A stretch of DNA of 64,000 bases from Bacteroidota bacterium. GTDB lineage: Bacteria; Bacteroidota; Bacteroidia; NS11-12g; UBA955. The stretch is from contig JAMLHC010000004.1 of assembly GCA_023957335.1 (NCBI GenBank), positions 280,811 to 344,810 of the forward strand, written 5' to 3'. The stretch's first letter is position 1, and every line of letters starts with the position of its first letter. The notes beneath the pieces are model-generated. The model worked only from the letters and a program-made list of their open reading frames with translations, made no database searches and had not been told where the DNA came from. Below are positions 26,343 to 35,001 of this stretch, piece after piece. Both the position numbers and the translations under genes were made by a program.

Positions 26343-27416
26343 TTATTTTAAATCTAACTTTAATATGACAGAATACGTGCCATTATTCTCTGTTATATCT
26401 AAGGTATGCTTATTTGGGTAGAGCAATTTTAGTCTTTTTTTAATATTCTGTAGTCCTATACCACCCGGTATTTCGTTTTTCTGAGTTTTATTTTCGTCAG
26501 GCATTGAGTTTTCTATCTCAAAGTATAGTTTTTTGTGGTCGTTTTCTACTTTTAAAAGGATGTGAATCCATGATTTTTCATTTTGCGCACTGACACCATG
26601 TTTAATGCTGTTTTCTACAAAGTTAATAAACAAAAAAGGCTCAATCATTATGGCAGATATGTCTCCATTAACCTGAAAATCTACTGACATTCTGTCTCCC
26701 ATTCTGATTTTTTCCAAATTAATCAGGTCATTCAAATACTCAACCTCTCTTTCTAATGGCACCTTGGATTCACTTGATTCATATAAAAGATAGCGCAGAA
26801 TATTGGATAAACTCATCACCATTTCGGGTGCCTTGTCAGACTTATTTAAGGTCAATGCATATAGACCGTTCAAGCTGTTAAACAGAAAATGAGGGTTAAT
26901 TTGAGCTTTCAAAAGCTTGAGTTCATTGCTGATATTGAGTTCTTGTAAAGATTTATTTTCTCTATCCTGTGAATACCATTCTGAGAAAATATGAAAAAAT
27001 GAGGTAATAGAAACCGTCAGCAACAAGTACATGGAATTAATAAAGAAGAACATAGGTGTCCATATATTAGCTGCCAGAAACTTATTATCTAAGAAAAAAG
27101 TATTGGTAAGAATGGCTAAGGGAAAGCAGAAAAATAAAATCGTAAGACCGGATACTAACAGGTAATATAGATATCTTCGCTTGTACAACAGAAATGGGAT
27201 AAAAAGATAAATATTTATGTAGGATGCCATGATATGAATGACAGTAAAGAGGAGTGCAGGAAGTAGATTTTTTTCAAATCCCGTATCCGCTCCAATCAGC
27301 CGATTTATAATAAACAGAAAAAAGACCCAAAATAAATAGCGGTAAATCTTGAGTTTAAAGAATTGCTCTTTTACCGTGTTGAATGAAGAAATCGAAGATG
27401 AAATAAATGAATGCAA
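26343..27416 (-). CDS. Sensor histidine kinase of the LytS/YehU (His_kinase) type
   Basis: This 357-aa membrane kinase has about four transmembrane helices in the first 150 residues (for example YLFWVFFLFIINRLIG and YYLLVSGLTILFFCFPLAIL), a short coiled linker, the phosphoacceptor motif AQINPHFLFNSLNGLYAL, and a GHKL ATPase domain with INFVENSIKHGV and GGIGLQNIKKRL. Partner of the downstream LytTR regulator. The signal sensed within the membrane is unknown. It begins 2 bp after a 75-aa membrane ORF that is closest to the operon promoter. Confidence 0.94.
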   Translation of the reverse strand: MHSFISSSISSFNTVKEQFFKLKIYRYLFWVFFLFIINRLIGADTGFEKNLLPALLFTVIHIMASYINIYLFIPFLLYKRRYLYYLLVSGLTILFFCFPLAILTNTFFLDNKFLAANIWTPMFFFINSMYLLLTVSITSFFHIFSEWYSQDRENKSLQELNISNELKLLKAQINPHFLFNSLNGLYALTLNKSDKAPEMVMSLSNILRYLLYESSESKVPLEREVEYLNDLINLEKIRMGDRMSVDFQVNGDISAIMIEPFLFINFVENSIKHGVSAQNEKSWIHILLKVENDHKKLYFEIENSMPDENKTQKNEIPGGIGLQNIKKRLKLLYPNKHTLDITENNGTYSVILKLDLK

Positions 27417-27418
27417 GG

Positions 27419-27646
27419 TCAGTGGTTATTCATACTACGAAAACTTTTGAATAATTCATAAGTCCATGAAAGAATATGCATTGGCTTATGTTCATTTTGG
27501 CTGTTTTCTGTGAGTACTTCAACTTCTTGATAACCGGATTTAGAAAAATATGATTTTGTAACTTTGAATGCAATAAAATTCAAAACCATCAACAAGCTGA
27601 TTAATAGAATAGGTAATAATCTTTTATTAATTCTAAACCTTTGCAT
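27419..27646 (-). CDS. Small single-pass membrane protein heading the LytS-LytTR operon
   Basis: A 75-aa ORF of unknown function. Residues 9-28 (KRLLPILLISLLMVLNFIAF) form one transmembrane helix with a positively charged N-terminus, followed by a polar tail ending with SWTYELFKSFRSMNNH. I believe it is real because a -7 box lies 33 bp upstream, its stop is 2 bp before the histidine kinase start, and its codon use resembles its neighbours. It could be an accessory subunit that tunes the kinase in the membrane (inference). Confidence 0.6.
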   Translation of the reverse strand: MQRFRINKRLLPILLISLLMVLNFIAFKVTKSYFSKSGYQEVEVLTENSQNEHKPMHILSWTYELFKSFRSMNNH

Positions 27647-27678
27647 AGTACAATACTGCTTAGTTCTTTTTCCAACGA

Positions 27679-27686
27679 CAAAGGTA
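27679..27686 (-). promoter_or_regulatory. -7 promoter element (TACCTTTG) of the LytS-LytTR-mazG operon
   Basis: TACCTTTG on the minus strand fits TAnnTTTG. It lies 33 bp before the ATG of the 75-aa ORF and only 3 bp after the stop of the preceding sulfatase-like gene, separating the two transcription units. Confidence 0.55.
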
Positions 27687-27688
27687 TT

Positions 27689-29539
27689 CTATTTTCTGAT
27701 TAAATCAAAAAATTTTTTCATTAAAATCTGCTGATAAGTTCTTCCAAAATTTGCTTCTTTCTCGAACTCCTCAAGTGCTTGCGTTTTGGGTTCATACGAG
27801 GTCAACTCCTGAGTAGGATTATTCCATGCTACAAATTCGTCCGGGGTAATCAGTCCAAATCCATTGTCAAAAAAATAGATTGCAAAGGGATGTCCCGAAA
27901 CAGGATTGTGATAAAATGGAAATGCGCTGACCGAGTAATGAAGGTTTTGCAAAATGAATGGCATTAATGCTGTCTGAGAAGTAAGATTTGCCATTTTTTT
28001 CCCTTTGTAAAATGGGTTTAATGCCCCCCCCAGCACAATTGCCGGTATCTGAAATTTTTGTTTAGCAAAAAATTGCCCGTAATCAATTCCCACATCGCGT
28101 CCGTGATCACCTGTAATGATTAGTATTGTATTTGCATAATATTCTGATTGTTGAAACCATTGTACAAAGTCGGCAACACAACTATCTGAGTATTTATAGG
28201 CAGCTTTCATCTTTTTGTTTCCAGATTTGTTTACCGGAATATCATAAGGTTCGTGCACACTTAAACTCAAAGTGGAAATGAAGAAATTACTTCTTTGATG
28301 TTGAATTTGTGTTTTGAGTGCAGCAAAAATATCTTGATCGTGATAGCCCCATGCACCTTTGGCTGTCTTGGATGAAATGTTATCCTTGTCAATAATTACA
28401 TCAAAACAGATATTTTGCAGATAGTATCCCATGTTGGCAAATGAAATGTCCCCGCCATAAATGAAAGTGTTGTGGTATCCTTGTTTTGATAGCATACAAG
28501 AGATAGAAGGGAGTGCACTTGCTTTCTCCGGTTCGAGCAGTACAGAGGTGCTAGGTTGTGCAGGAAAACCGCTCAGTAATGCCGCAAGCCCTTTGTCTGT
28601 TCGGTTTCCGCTTGCATACATCCTCGAAAAAACCCAGACACTGTCCATAAGCCGGTTTATGTTGGGTGACCAATCATAAGTGCCACCTATTCCGGGCAGT
28701 GTTTCTGCTGACAAGCTTTCCATCATCAGCAAAATAATATTGGGTTTTATCTTTGAATCAAACAAAGCAGGTTCAATGGGTTGTCCGGTTTGAAAATGAG
28801 TTTCGCAGAAACCCTCTAACGTACGATCATCAACAAACTTATAATCCTCATATTTTACCCTGTCTGACTTGTTTAACACATAATAAAAAAGATTCCACAA
28901 ACCATTGATAGAAGCTGCATTAAGGAATGGATTTGAAGAATAGACAACGCGACTCTGGTTGATTGGCACTTTGCCAACTCCTCCTCGCATCAACACCACA
29001 GAAAACATCAAAAGAACTAATATTGTCAAGGTTGATAACCAATTAAAACGCTTGTCTTGTGACCATAAGTTGGCGATATATACAAATACATTTTTAATAA
29101 ATATATTGAACACCACCATTTGAGTCGTCAGTGTTAGTATAAACATCCCTAAAATAGACAAATCAACCGAAGCAAATGCATCGCCAAGGTGTTGTGAATA
29201 GAACAAAGCCATCATATTAACCCTTGTGCCCCAATGCACAAAAAGCTCTGCGTCTAAGGAGTTGATAAAAAAACTCAGTGATTGAACAATGATATAAAAG
29301 AGAGTCAATGCAGTTTTTATGTATTTCTTGTTCAAGAGATTGAAAAGAATCAAAGCAGGCACGAAAGCATAAGATGCAAGCGCAATGTCCAAAGGAAGCC
29401 CATGCCAAAAACTCGCTAATGTTTCTCCGGTATTATCGGCAAAGCGGATATTTCTAAGCAAAAAAGCGGTACGGGCTATGGCAGCACCAATGAGTATAAC
29501 AAAGTAATGGATAAGAAAAAAAGTAAAATTCCTCTTCAT
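27689..29539 (-). CDS. LTA synthase-like membrane phosphotransferase (sulfatase superfamily)
   Basis: With the ATG at 29539 the protein is 616 aa: MKRNFTFFLIHYFVILIGAA is a proper first TM helix, and about five helices occupy the first 220 residues. The periplasmic sulfatase-fold domain has NIILLMMESLSAETLPGIGG (metal-binding Glu), SGNRTDKGLAALLSG with the nucleophilic Thr, VHEPYDIP and ITGDHGRDVGID. These are the features of the LtaS/OpgB group, which transfer phosphoglycerol or similar groups to envelope lipids or glycans. In Gram-negatives the substrate is generally unknown. A longer frame reaching 29623 runs backwards through the tRNA-Leu gene and is rejected. Confidence 0.9.
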   Translation of the reverse strand: MKRNFTFFLIHYFVILIGAAIARTAFLLRNIRFADNTGETLASFWHGLPLDIALASYAFVPALILFNLLNKKYIKTALTLFYIIVQSLSFFINSLDAELFVHWGTRVNMMALFYSQHLGDAFASVDLSILGMFILTLTTQMVVFNIFIKNVFVYIANLWSQDKRFNWLSTLTILVLLMFSVVLMRGGVGKVPINQSRVVYSSNPFLNAASINGLWNLFYYVLNKSDRVKYEDYKFVDDRTLEGFCETHFQTGQPIEPALFDSKIKPNIILLMMESLSAETLPGIGGTYDWSPNINRLMDSVWVFSRMYASGNRTDKGLAALLSGFPAQPSTSVLLEPEKASALPSISCMLSKQGYHNTFIYGGDISFANMGYYLQNICFDVIIDKDNISSKTAKGAWGYHDQDIFAALKTQIQHQRSNFFISTLSLSVHEPYDIPVNKSGNKKMKAAYKYSDSCVADFVQWFQQSEYYANTILIITGDHGRDVGIDYGQFFAKQKFQIPAIVLGGALNPFYKGKKMANLTSQTALMPFILQNLHYSVSAFPFYHNPVSGHPFAIYFFDNGFGLITPDEFVAWNNPTQELTSYEPKTQALEEFEKEANFGRTYQQILMKKFFDLIRK

Positions 29540-29546
29540 CTGTCGG

Positions 29547-29554
29547 CAAAAATA
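29547..29554 (-). promoter_or_regulatory. -7 promoter element (TATTTTTG) of the LTA-synthase-like gene
   Basis: TATTTTTG on the minus strand fits TAnnTTTG and ends only 7 bp before the ATG at 29539. If used, the mRNA would have nearly no 5' leader. Confidence 0.4.
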
Positions 29555-29569
29555 TTTGAAATCTCGGGT

Positions 29570-29577
29570 TATATTTG
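29570..29577 (+). promoter_or_regulatory. -7 promoter element (TATATTTG) of tRNA-Leu
   Basis: TATATTTG matches TAnnTTTG exactly and ends 15 bp before the first base of the tRNA, leaving room for a short 5' precursor processed by RNase P. Confidence 0.6.
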
Positions 29578-29592
29578 CACCCGCTTTCAAAA

Positions 29593-29676
29593 GCCCGGGT
29601 GGTGAAATTGGTAGACACGCCACTTTGAGGGGGTGGTGCTCTTACGAGTGTGCAAGTTCGAATCTTGTCCCGGGCA
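29593..29676 (+). tRNA. tRNA-Leu (anticodon GAG)
   Basis: An 84-nt class II tRNA. The acceptor stem GCCCGGG (29593-29599) pairs with CCCGGGC (29669-29675). The D-loop contains AATTGGTAGA, the anticodon stem CCACT/GGTGG closes the loop TTGAGGG with anticodon GAG at 29627-29629, a long variable arm TGCTCTTACGAGTGT follows, and the T-arm holds TTCGAAT. CCA is not encoded. It reads CUC/CUU leucine codons. A hairpin terminator follows 9 bp downstream. Confidence 0.96.
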
Positions 29677-29684
29677 CAAAGCAA

Positions 29685-29716
29685 AAGAGCCGTCAGTATT
29701 GACGGCTCTTTTTTTA
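29685..29716 (+). terminator. Bidirectional rho-independent terminator
   Basis: A perfect 10-bp stem AGAGCCGTCA / TGACGGCTCT (29686-29695, 29700-29709) with loop GTAT is followed by a T-run and preceded by AAAA. It ends the tRNA transcript on the plus strand and the trxB transcript on the minus strand. Confidence 0.9.
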
Positions 29717-29736
29717 TTAATAAGTGATTGGGGGGA

Positions 29737-30684
29737 TTATCTCTCTGCTACTAACCCACTCTTGATATCGGCTAAATACCTTTCGGCATCCAGCGCGGAC
29801 ATACAACCACTTCCTGCGGCAGTAACTGCTTGGCGATAATGTTTGTCTTGTGCATCACCCGCTGCAAATACTCCGGGTATATTGGTTTTGGATGTTCCGG
29901 GAATTGTTTTGATATATCCCTGTTCGTCCATATCAATCCAACCTTTGAAAATGTCTGTATTGGGTGTGTGTCCGATTGCAATAAAAAAACCGCTGATGGG
30001 TAGCTCACGGGTTGAACCATTTTGTCGGTTCTTCACTCTCACTGCCTCAACGGCAAGTTCGCCTAATATTTCATCTGTTTCTGTATGCAACAAAACCTCT
30101 ATATTGGGCATAGAATTGACCCTGTGTTGCATGGCTTTGGAAGCTCTCAGCTCCGAACGCACTATCATATAAACTTTATTGCAGAATTTAGCAAGATAGG
30201 TGGCTTCTTCAGCCGCTGTGTCTCCACCACCAACAATGGCTACATCATTGCCTTTGTGAAAAAAACCGTCACAAACCGCACACGCAGACACCCCACTCCC
30301 GTTCAGTCTTTGCTCGGATGGAATGCCCAGCCACTTGGCGGAAGCTCCGGTCGAAATAATGACGGTGTCACAATGAATCTCCGTTTTTTCATCAACCCAT
30401 ACTTTGTGTACCGGTCCTGTAAAATCCACTTTGGTCACAATACCATAACGAACATCTGTACCAAGCCTTTCTGCTTGTTTTTTAAACTGAGTCATCATTT
30501 CAGGTCCCATTATCCCTTCAGGAAAGCCGGGGAAGTTCTCCACTTCCGTAGTAATTGTTAATTGCCCTCCGGGTTGAAGCCCTTCATAAAGAACGGGTTT
30601 TAAGTCTGCTCTTGCTGCATAAATCGCGGCTGTGTAGCCCGCGGGTCCTGAGCCGATAATCAAACATTCTACTTTTTCTGCCAT
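29737..30684 (-). CDS. trxB: Thioredoxin-disulfide reductase
   Basis: This 315-aa flavoprotein has the FAD-binding GSGPAGYTAAIYAARA, the redox-active CAVC in GSGVSACAVCDGFF, the NADPH-binding VAIVGGGDTAAEEATYL and the C-terminal GVFAAGDAQDKHYRQAVTAAGSGCMSALDAERYL. It uses NADPH to reduce thioredoxin in the cytoplasm. Length and motif order are standard. It is monocistronic, with a -7 box 27 bp upstream and a shared terminator downstream. Confidence 0.96.
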   Translation of the reverse strand: MAEKVECLIIGSGPAGYTAAIYAARADLKPVLYEGLQPGGQLTITTEVENFPGFPEGIMGPEMMTQFKKQAERLGTDVRYGIVTKVDFTGPVHKVWVDEKTEIHCDTVIISTGASAKWLGIPSEQRLNGSGVSACAVCDGFFHKGNDVAIVGGGDTAAEEATYLAKFCNKVYMIVRSELRASKAMQHRVNSMPNIEVLLHTETDEILGELAVEAVRVKNRQNGSTRELPISGFFIAIGHTPNTDIFKGWIDMDEQGYIKTIPGTSKTNIPGVFAAGDAQDKHYRQAVTAAGSGCMSALDAERYLADIKSGLVAER

Positions 30685-30710
30685 ACTTTTTTTGTCTATT
30701 TTTTAATATG

Positions 30711-30718
30711 CAAAGGTA
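30711..30718 (-). promoter_or_regulatory. -7 promoter element (TACCTTTG) of trxB
   Basis: TACCTTTG on the minus strand matches TAnnTTTG, 26 bp upstream of the trxB ATG. The remaining gap to 30918 holds no gene I can support. Confidence 0.55.
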
Positions 30719-30918
30719 CTAAATATTAAGCCCATTTTGTTGTTTTTGGTCTTTGAAATAAACCTATTGATAGTGAGTTGCCGAGATGTTATCCTTATCT
30801 GATAAGTACCATAAATACAGTCGTTTCTATACAATTCATTGCGCAGGGCACTTATGAGAAAAACACTGTAATCAGTGGAAGCTTGTTCTTGATTAATTTA
30901 AAAATGAACCGGGGTAGA

Positions 30919-31632
30919 TTACATATTCACACCAAAAATATATCCTACCGCTGCGGATAAACCCATTGCAACCGTGCCCCAAATCACAATACGCAAGATG
31001 GCTCTGCCTACTCCGGCTCCACCGGCTTTGGCAGAAACAATGCCCAAAACAATCAAAGCTACGATAGTGATGCCATAAAGCATAAACTCAAGGTTGGTGG
31101 TGGTGCCAAAAATTGTTACCAACAAGGGAAGAGCACCTCCGGCAATAAAAGATGCGCCCGAAGCCAATGAAGCTTGAAACGGATTTGCCTTATTGATTTA
31201 GGTGATACCTAACTCGTCCCTCACATGGGCTGCTAGGGCATCGTGTTCGGTCAATTCTTGGGCAACCTGCAAGGCTGTTTCTTTCTTTAAACCGCGTTTT
31301 TCATATATATGCGCCAGAGCCTGCATCTCCATCGCGGGCATTTCTTCCAATTCCTTTTTTTCCCTTGCAATGTCACATTGTTCAATATCTGTTTGTGAAC
31401 TCACGGACACATATTCACCTGCCGCCATTGACAATGCTCCTGCAACTACTCCGGCAAGGGTCACCAACATAATAGATTCATGGCTCGCGCCTGCGCTTAC
31501 CACCCCAATGGCAAGACTGGTAACGGAAATAATACCGTCATTGGCTCCAATTACTGCCGCACGCAACCAATTGCTGCGCTGAATATAATGTGAGTCTAAA
31601 TAGTTATCTATGTTTAGTTGTTCCACCGGCAA
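30919..31632 (-). pseudogene. VIT1/CCC1-family metal transporter interrupted by one in-frame TAA
   Basis: Reading from 31632, the first 144 codons give the VIT family N-terminus (RSNWLRAAVIGANDGIISVTS, ASHESIMLVTLAGVVAGALSMAAGEYVSVSSQ, and the cytoplasmic metal-binding helices QTDIEQCDIAREKKELEEMP) up to VRDELGIT. A TAA at 31200-31198 follows, then the same frame continues INKANPFQASLASGASFIAGGALPLL and three more TM helices to 30919. VIT proteins usually have an acidic residue (often Glu) at the stop position, so a single GAA-to-TAA change would explain it. Intact relatives are about 230 aa and export iron or manganese. It lies 8 bp after the His-rich lipoprotein gene. A sequencing error or readthrough cannot be excluded. 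Confidence 0.8.
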
Positions 31633-31640
31633 ATATTTTT

Positions 31641-32117
31641 TTATTGAAAATATTCATGGTATTGAATATAGGAAGCATGGAGTTTATGCACTAATGCGAT
31701 GGCTTCTGCCTGATTATCCTCGCTTTCCAATTCATCAACTAATTCTAAGTGAGGGTGTAACCATTTATGTAGTTCATCATGGCTCTTTCCATCCATTGTA
31801 CAACTGCTTATAAGGCTTTGATTTTGTTCTTTAAGGTCTTTGGCAAGTTTTTTATAGTCTGTGCTTTTGTCTGTTATAAACTTATCAACTAATGCTTCTC
31901 CGTTTATGATAAAGGGTTTCATCTCTTCATTCACTTTCCATTTTTCACCATCGTTGAGTTCGATTGCTTCGCTACTATCGTCCGCGTCATGATGATGGTC
32001 GTCTGTATGTTCTTCTGTAACTTCATGCTCGTGTTCGGAGGATTGATTAGCATTATTTGAACAACTGAAAAACATAAAGCTAATGGCTGTTGTTAGGACT
32101 AAAACTGTTTTTTTCAT
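31641..32117 (-). CDS. Histidine-rich lipoprotein, probable metal binding
   Basis: This 158-aa protein begins with a lipoprotein signal (MKKTVLVLTTAISFMFFSC, lipobox FFSC, lipidated Cys at 19). A His/Asp/Glu-rich segment follows (SSEHEHEVTEEHTDDHHHDADD, within residues 27-49). The remaining domain is helical and contains HDELHKWLHPHLELVDEL and HKLHASYIQYHEYF, with further histidines. I do not recognise a named family. Position 8 bp upstream of a VIT-type metal transporter suggests that the pair handles a transition metal across the envelope (inference). Confidence 0.75.
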   Translation of the reverse strand: MKKTVLVLTTAISFMFFSCSNNANQSSEHEHEVTEEHTDDHHHDADDSSEAIELNDGEKWKVNEEMKPFIINGEALVDKFITDKSTDYKKLAKDLKEQNQSLISSCTMDGKSHDELHKWLHPHLELVDELESEDNQAEAIALVHKLHASYIQYHEYFQ

Positions 32118-32357
32118 TTTAAGGATATTATTTTAAATTGATATGCAAATTAAGCAATTAATATGATGTAAAGAACAGCGTGAAAAAATGTTGAATATAC
32201 TTGTTAGGGTTGATCGATGAGTTGTTTGCTTCACTCTATAGTTAAAATCTGCTTGAATAGTTATTTAAAATATTGCGCAGCAATATTCTAATTTGCTTTT
32301 TTCTTATGTTTGTTGCAAACAATTTGAAGTTATTGTTAATCACTTAAAACCAAAAAA

Positions 32358-34703
32358 ATGAATAAACATTACTATCATGCACTCTGCTTTATCTTGACTT
32401 TGTTTGTTATTCCTTCTATTCAAGCCCAAGATATTAATCCTGCTTTGCATCCCCATTTGACAGGTTATTGGCAATTTCAAGATACCAACAACCTTACCAA
32501 AGCCACAGTTGGCAATGACTTACTACTCGTTGGAACACACCAATCTGTGCCGGGCGCATATTATGGTGATAGGGGGGTAAAAATTGATACCGGTTCTTTT
32601 TACAGAAGCTATCACAATATTGCTCCTAATGGCAATGGGACTAGGGTGAATCGATATACATTACTCTTTGATTTTATGGTTGACAATATAAATAATTGGA
32701 CAACCTTTTACCAAACAGATACCACAAACTCCAATGATGGAGAGTTTTTTATTAAAGCAATAACAGAGTCCAATCCGGGTACTTTTGGGACAGCTCAATT
32801 AACCTATTCTTCACACGTTTTGTCAACTAATGTGTGGTACCGCATGGTACTTTCTGTGTGCAACGACTCTTTTTATAGAGTTTATATAAACGGAAATTTG
32901 GTACACACGTGCAAGCCTGATATAAAAGATGACCGCTACGCACTCTTTGATAATATTCTGTTTTTTGGAGATAACAATAGAGAAGATGGACCTATCAACG
33001 TAAGTTCTGTCGCCATATTTGACACTTGCTATACTCCGGTTCAGGTGGCTTCGTTGGGTACTATTGAACCTTGTATAGCATTTCCGATTGACATTGAGTT
33101 AGGCAGTGATACCGTCATTTGTGGCAATCAGACTGTGAACAAGTCACTTAATCCTGCTTATTCTTATAGATGGAGTACAGGAGACACTACTGCTGATGTT
33201 ACATTTAGCCTAAGCACACGTGGGGTTTTTAATAAGATTGTTTGGGCAGAAGCCACGGACGTTTATGGATGTACTAAGAGCGACACTTTCAAATTGCAGA
33301 TAAAAGATTTTCCTAAACCCAATCTGGGCATAGATACCACACTTTGTCTTGATTCAGGATTGACATATAAACTTAGTGCCGGATTGCCAGCCGGTCATAC
33401 TTATGAATGGAGAAATCTGCCGTCAAGTACTATTATTTCAACTGCGAATAGAATAGAAGTAAGCAGTAGCGGACAATATGCCGTAGTCATGACTTCTGAT
33501 TTAGGATGTGCAGGATATGATACGGTAAAGGTTGTGATTTATCAAAATCCAAAGAAACCAACGGTTGTAGCCAATGCACTTAAACTTTGCGAAGGCGATA
33601 CTTTTGTACTCACCGGTACTCCGGGATTTACAAATTATACTTGGAGTAATGGTCAGGGAGGTCAAATTCTAAAAACCATTATACCCGGAACTTATAACCT
33701 ATTTGTTACCAGCAATGACGGTTGTTCAAGCCCGATTTCAAACAGTGTGTCACTCAGCGTTTTTCCAAAACCTGAACAACCCGAAATTGTGGCTTTCCCT
33801 GGTTCTGATTTTTGTGCAGGAGATAGTATTTCTCTCTCTCCTACCATGCAATTTAACATCAAATCTGTGGAGTGGAATGATGGGTTTGATGAAGCTATAA
33901 GATATGTGTATCAATCAGGGAGTTTTAAATACCGGTTCATTGATGGTAATGATTGCGTAAGCGATTGGTCAAACGAAATTATTACAAACGTTTTGACACG
34001 ACCTTCCAACCCGGTTGTTTCCAGTCCCGGTGGTCAACATTTTTGTGATGGCGATACAGCATTTTTACATTGCCAGTCTTCAGCGGATTCAATTCTTTGG
34101 TCTAATGGCAAAGCAGATTCGGTCATTGCTATCTTTGAAAGCGGTGTTTATTTTGTCCAAACTATGAACTACAACGGTTGTCCAAGCAATCTGAATGATA
34201 CGGTGGAGATTGTCTTTCACCCTATACCCGATGCCCCTTTATTCCTGATTTCAAATGACAAGGACAGTATCAGCTCTTTGTCTGTGAATGAATTGTACGA
34301 GTGGAAGGTGGATGGTGCTACGTTCTCCGGCAGCCAAAGAACTATCGGGTTTGCCTATACAACGCTCTATAGTTTGAGAGTCAGCAATAATTATTGTTGG
34401 TCTGAGTGGTCTGATACTTTGGTAGAGGCTCCTCAACAAGGCGGAGTTTTCAATCCTTCTTTGACCACACTTACTATTTTCCCCAATCCCGCAGCAGACA
34501 ATATTAAACTCATTCTTCCTGCCAATTTGCAAGTACAAAAGGGAGAATTGAAGATTTATGCTGTTGATGGCAAAATGATATTCCACATAGAAGACGTAAG
34601 GACAAGCTCAGAGATTAGTATAACTACACTCCCGCAAGGCACCTACACCATTATACTAAGCACAGACTTTGGTAATTATCACGGTAGATTTATTAAACTG
34701 TAA
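32358..34703 (+). CDS. Type IX-secreted protein with N-terminal LamG-like domain and Por sorting tail
   Basis: The 781-aa product has a signal peptide (MNKHYYHALCFILTLFVIPSIQAQ). A LamG/concanavalin-like domain covers roughly residues 30-235 (LTGYWQFQDTNNLTKATVG through INVSSVAIFDTCYTPVQVASLG). Four or more short Ig/PKD-like repeats follow, marked by LxLGxDT-C and YxWSxG words (for example IELGSDTVICGNQ, PNLGIDTTLCLDSG, LKLCEGDTFVLTG). The last 75 residues (LTIFPNPAADNIKLILP, KIYAVDGKMIF, LPQGTYTIIL) are the type A T9SS sorting domain. It is therefore expected on the cell surface, perhaps as an adhesin or glycan-binding protein. Confidence 0.88.
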   Translation: MNKHYYHALCFILTLFVIPSIQAQDINPALHPHLTGYWQFQDTNNLTKATVGNDLLLVGTHQSVPGAYYGDRGVKIDTGSFYRSYHNIAPNGNGTRVNRYTLLFDFMVDNINNWTTFYQTDTTNSNDGEFFIKAITESNPGTFGTAQLTYSSHVLSTNVWYRMVLSVCNDSFYRVYINGNLVHTCKPDIKDDRYALFDNILFFGDNNREDGPINVSSVAIFDTCYTPVQVASLGTIEPCIAFPIDIELGSDTVICGNQTVNKSLNPAYSYRWSTGDTTADVTFSLSTRGVFNKIVWAEATDVYGCTKSDTFKLQIKDFPKPNLGIDTTLCLDSGLTYKLSAGLPAGHTYEWRNLPSSTIISTANRIEVSSSGQYAVVMTSDLGCAGYDTVKVVIYQNPKKPTVVANALKLCEGDTFVLTGTPGFTNYTWSNGQGGQILKTIIPGTYNLFVTSNDGCSSPISNSVSLSVFPKPEQPEIVAFPGSDFCAGDSISLSPTMQFNIKSVEWNDGFDEAIRYVYQSGSFKYRFIDGNDCVSDWSNEIITNVLTRPSNPVVSSPGGQHFCDGDTAFLHCQSSADSILWSNGKADSVIAIFESGVYFVQTMNYNGCPSNLNDTVEIVFHPIPDAPLFLISNDKDSISSLSVNELYEWKVDGATFSGSQRTIGFAYTTLYSLRVSNNYCWSEWSDTLVEAPQQGGVFNPSLTTLTIFPNPAADNIKLILPANLQVQKGELKIYAVDGKMIFHIEDVRTSSEISITTLPQGTYTIILSTDFGNYHGRFIKL

Positions 34704-34953
34704 ATACAGTAACAGTATCAGCATTATTGTGTCCTTAGCGAAGCATGAGTTTAATCAAAACCAATGATTACCCGGACATCTGTGTCTGACTTAGTGTACC
34801 CCACTATTTCAGTGTGCTTTTAAAAAACAAAAATAAAATCATTTCAAGTTATTGTTTTTGAATGTCAGAATAATGTAGCAATAATAAGTAAAAGTGCTTA
34901 CCGCTCACAAATGCTTTTAGTCCAATTTCAAAACAATAGCCTAAGTCTTTTAA

Positions 34954-34961
34954 TACATTTG
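34954..34961 (+). promoter_or_regulatory. -7 promoter element (TACATTTG) of the aldehyde dehydrogenase
   Basis: TACATTTG fits TAnnTTTG and lies 40 bp before the ATG at 35002. The rest of the 298-bp gap from 34704 shows no gene and no clear terminator. Confidence 0.55.
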
Positions 34962-35001
34962 CCGTGGTGTTAGAACACCCATAACATAAACTACATTCAT
35001 C

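Noticed and set aside
29540..29623. 28-codon N-terminal extension of the LTA-synthase-like protein
   Set aside because: It reads backwards through the first part of the tRNA-Leu gene and its promoter; the ATG at 29539 begins a proper membrane helix.
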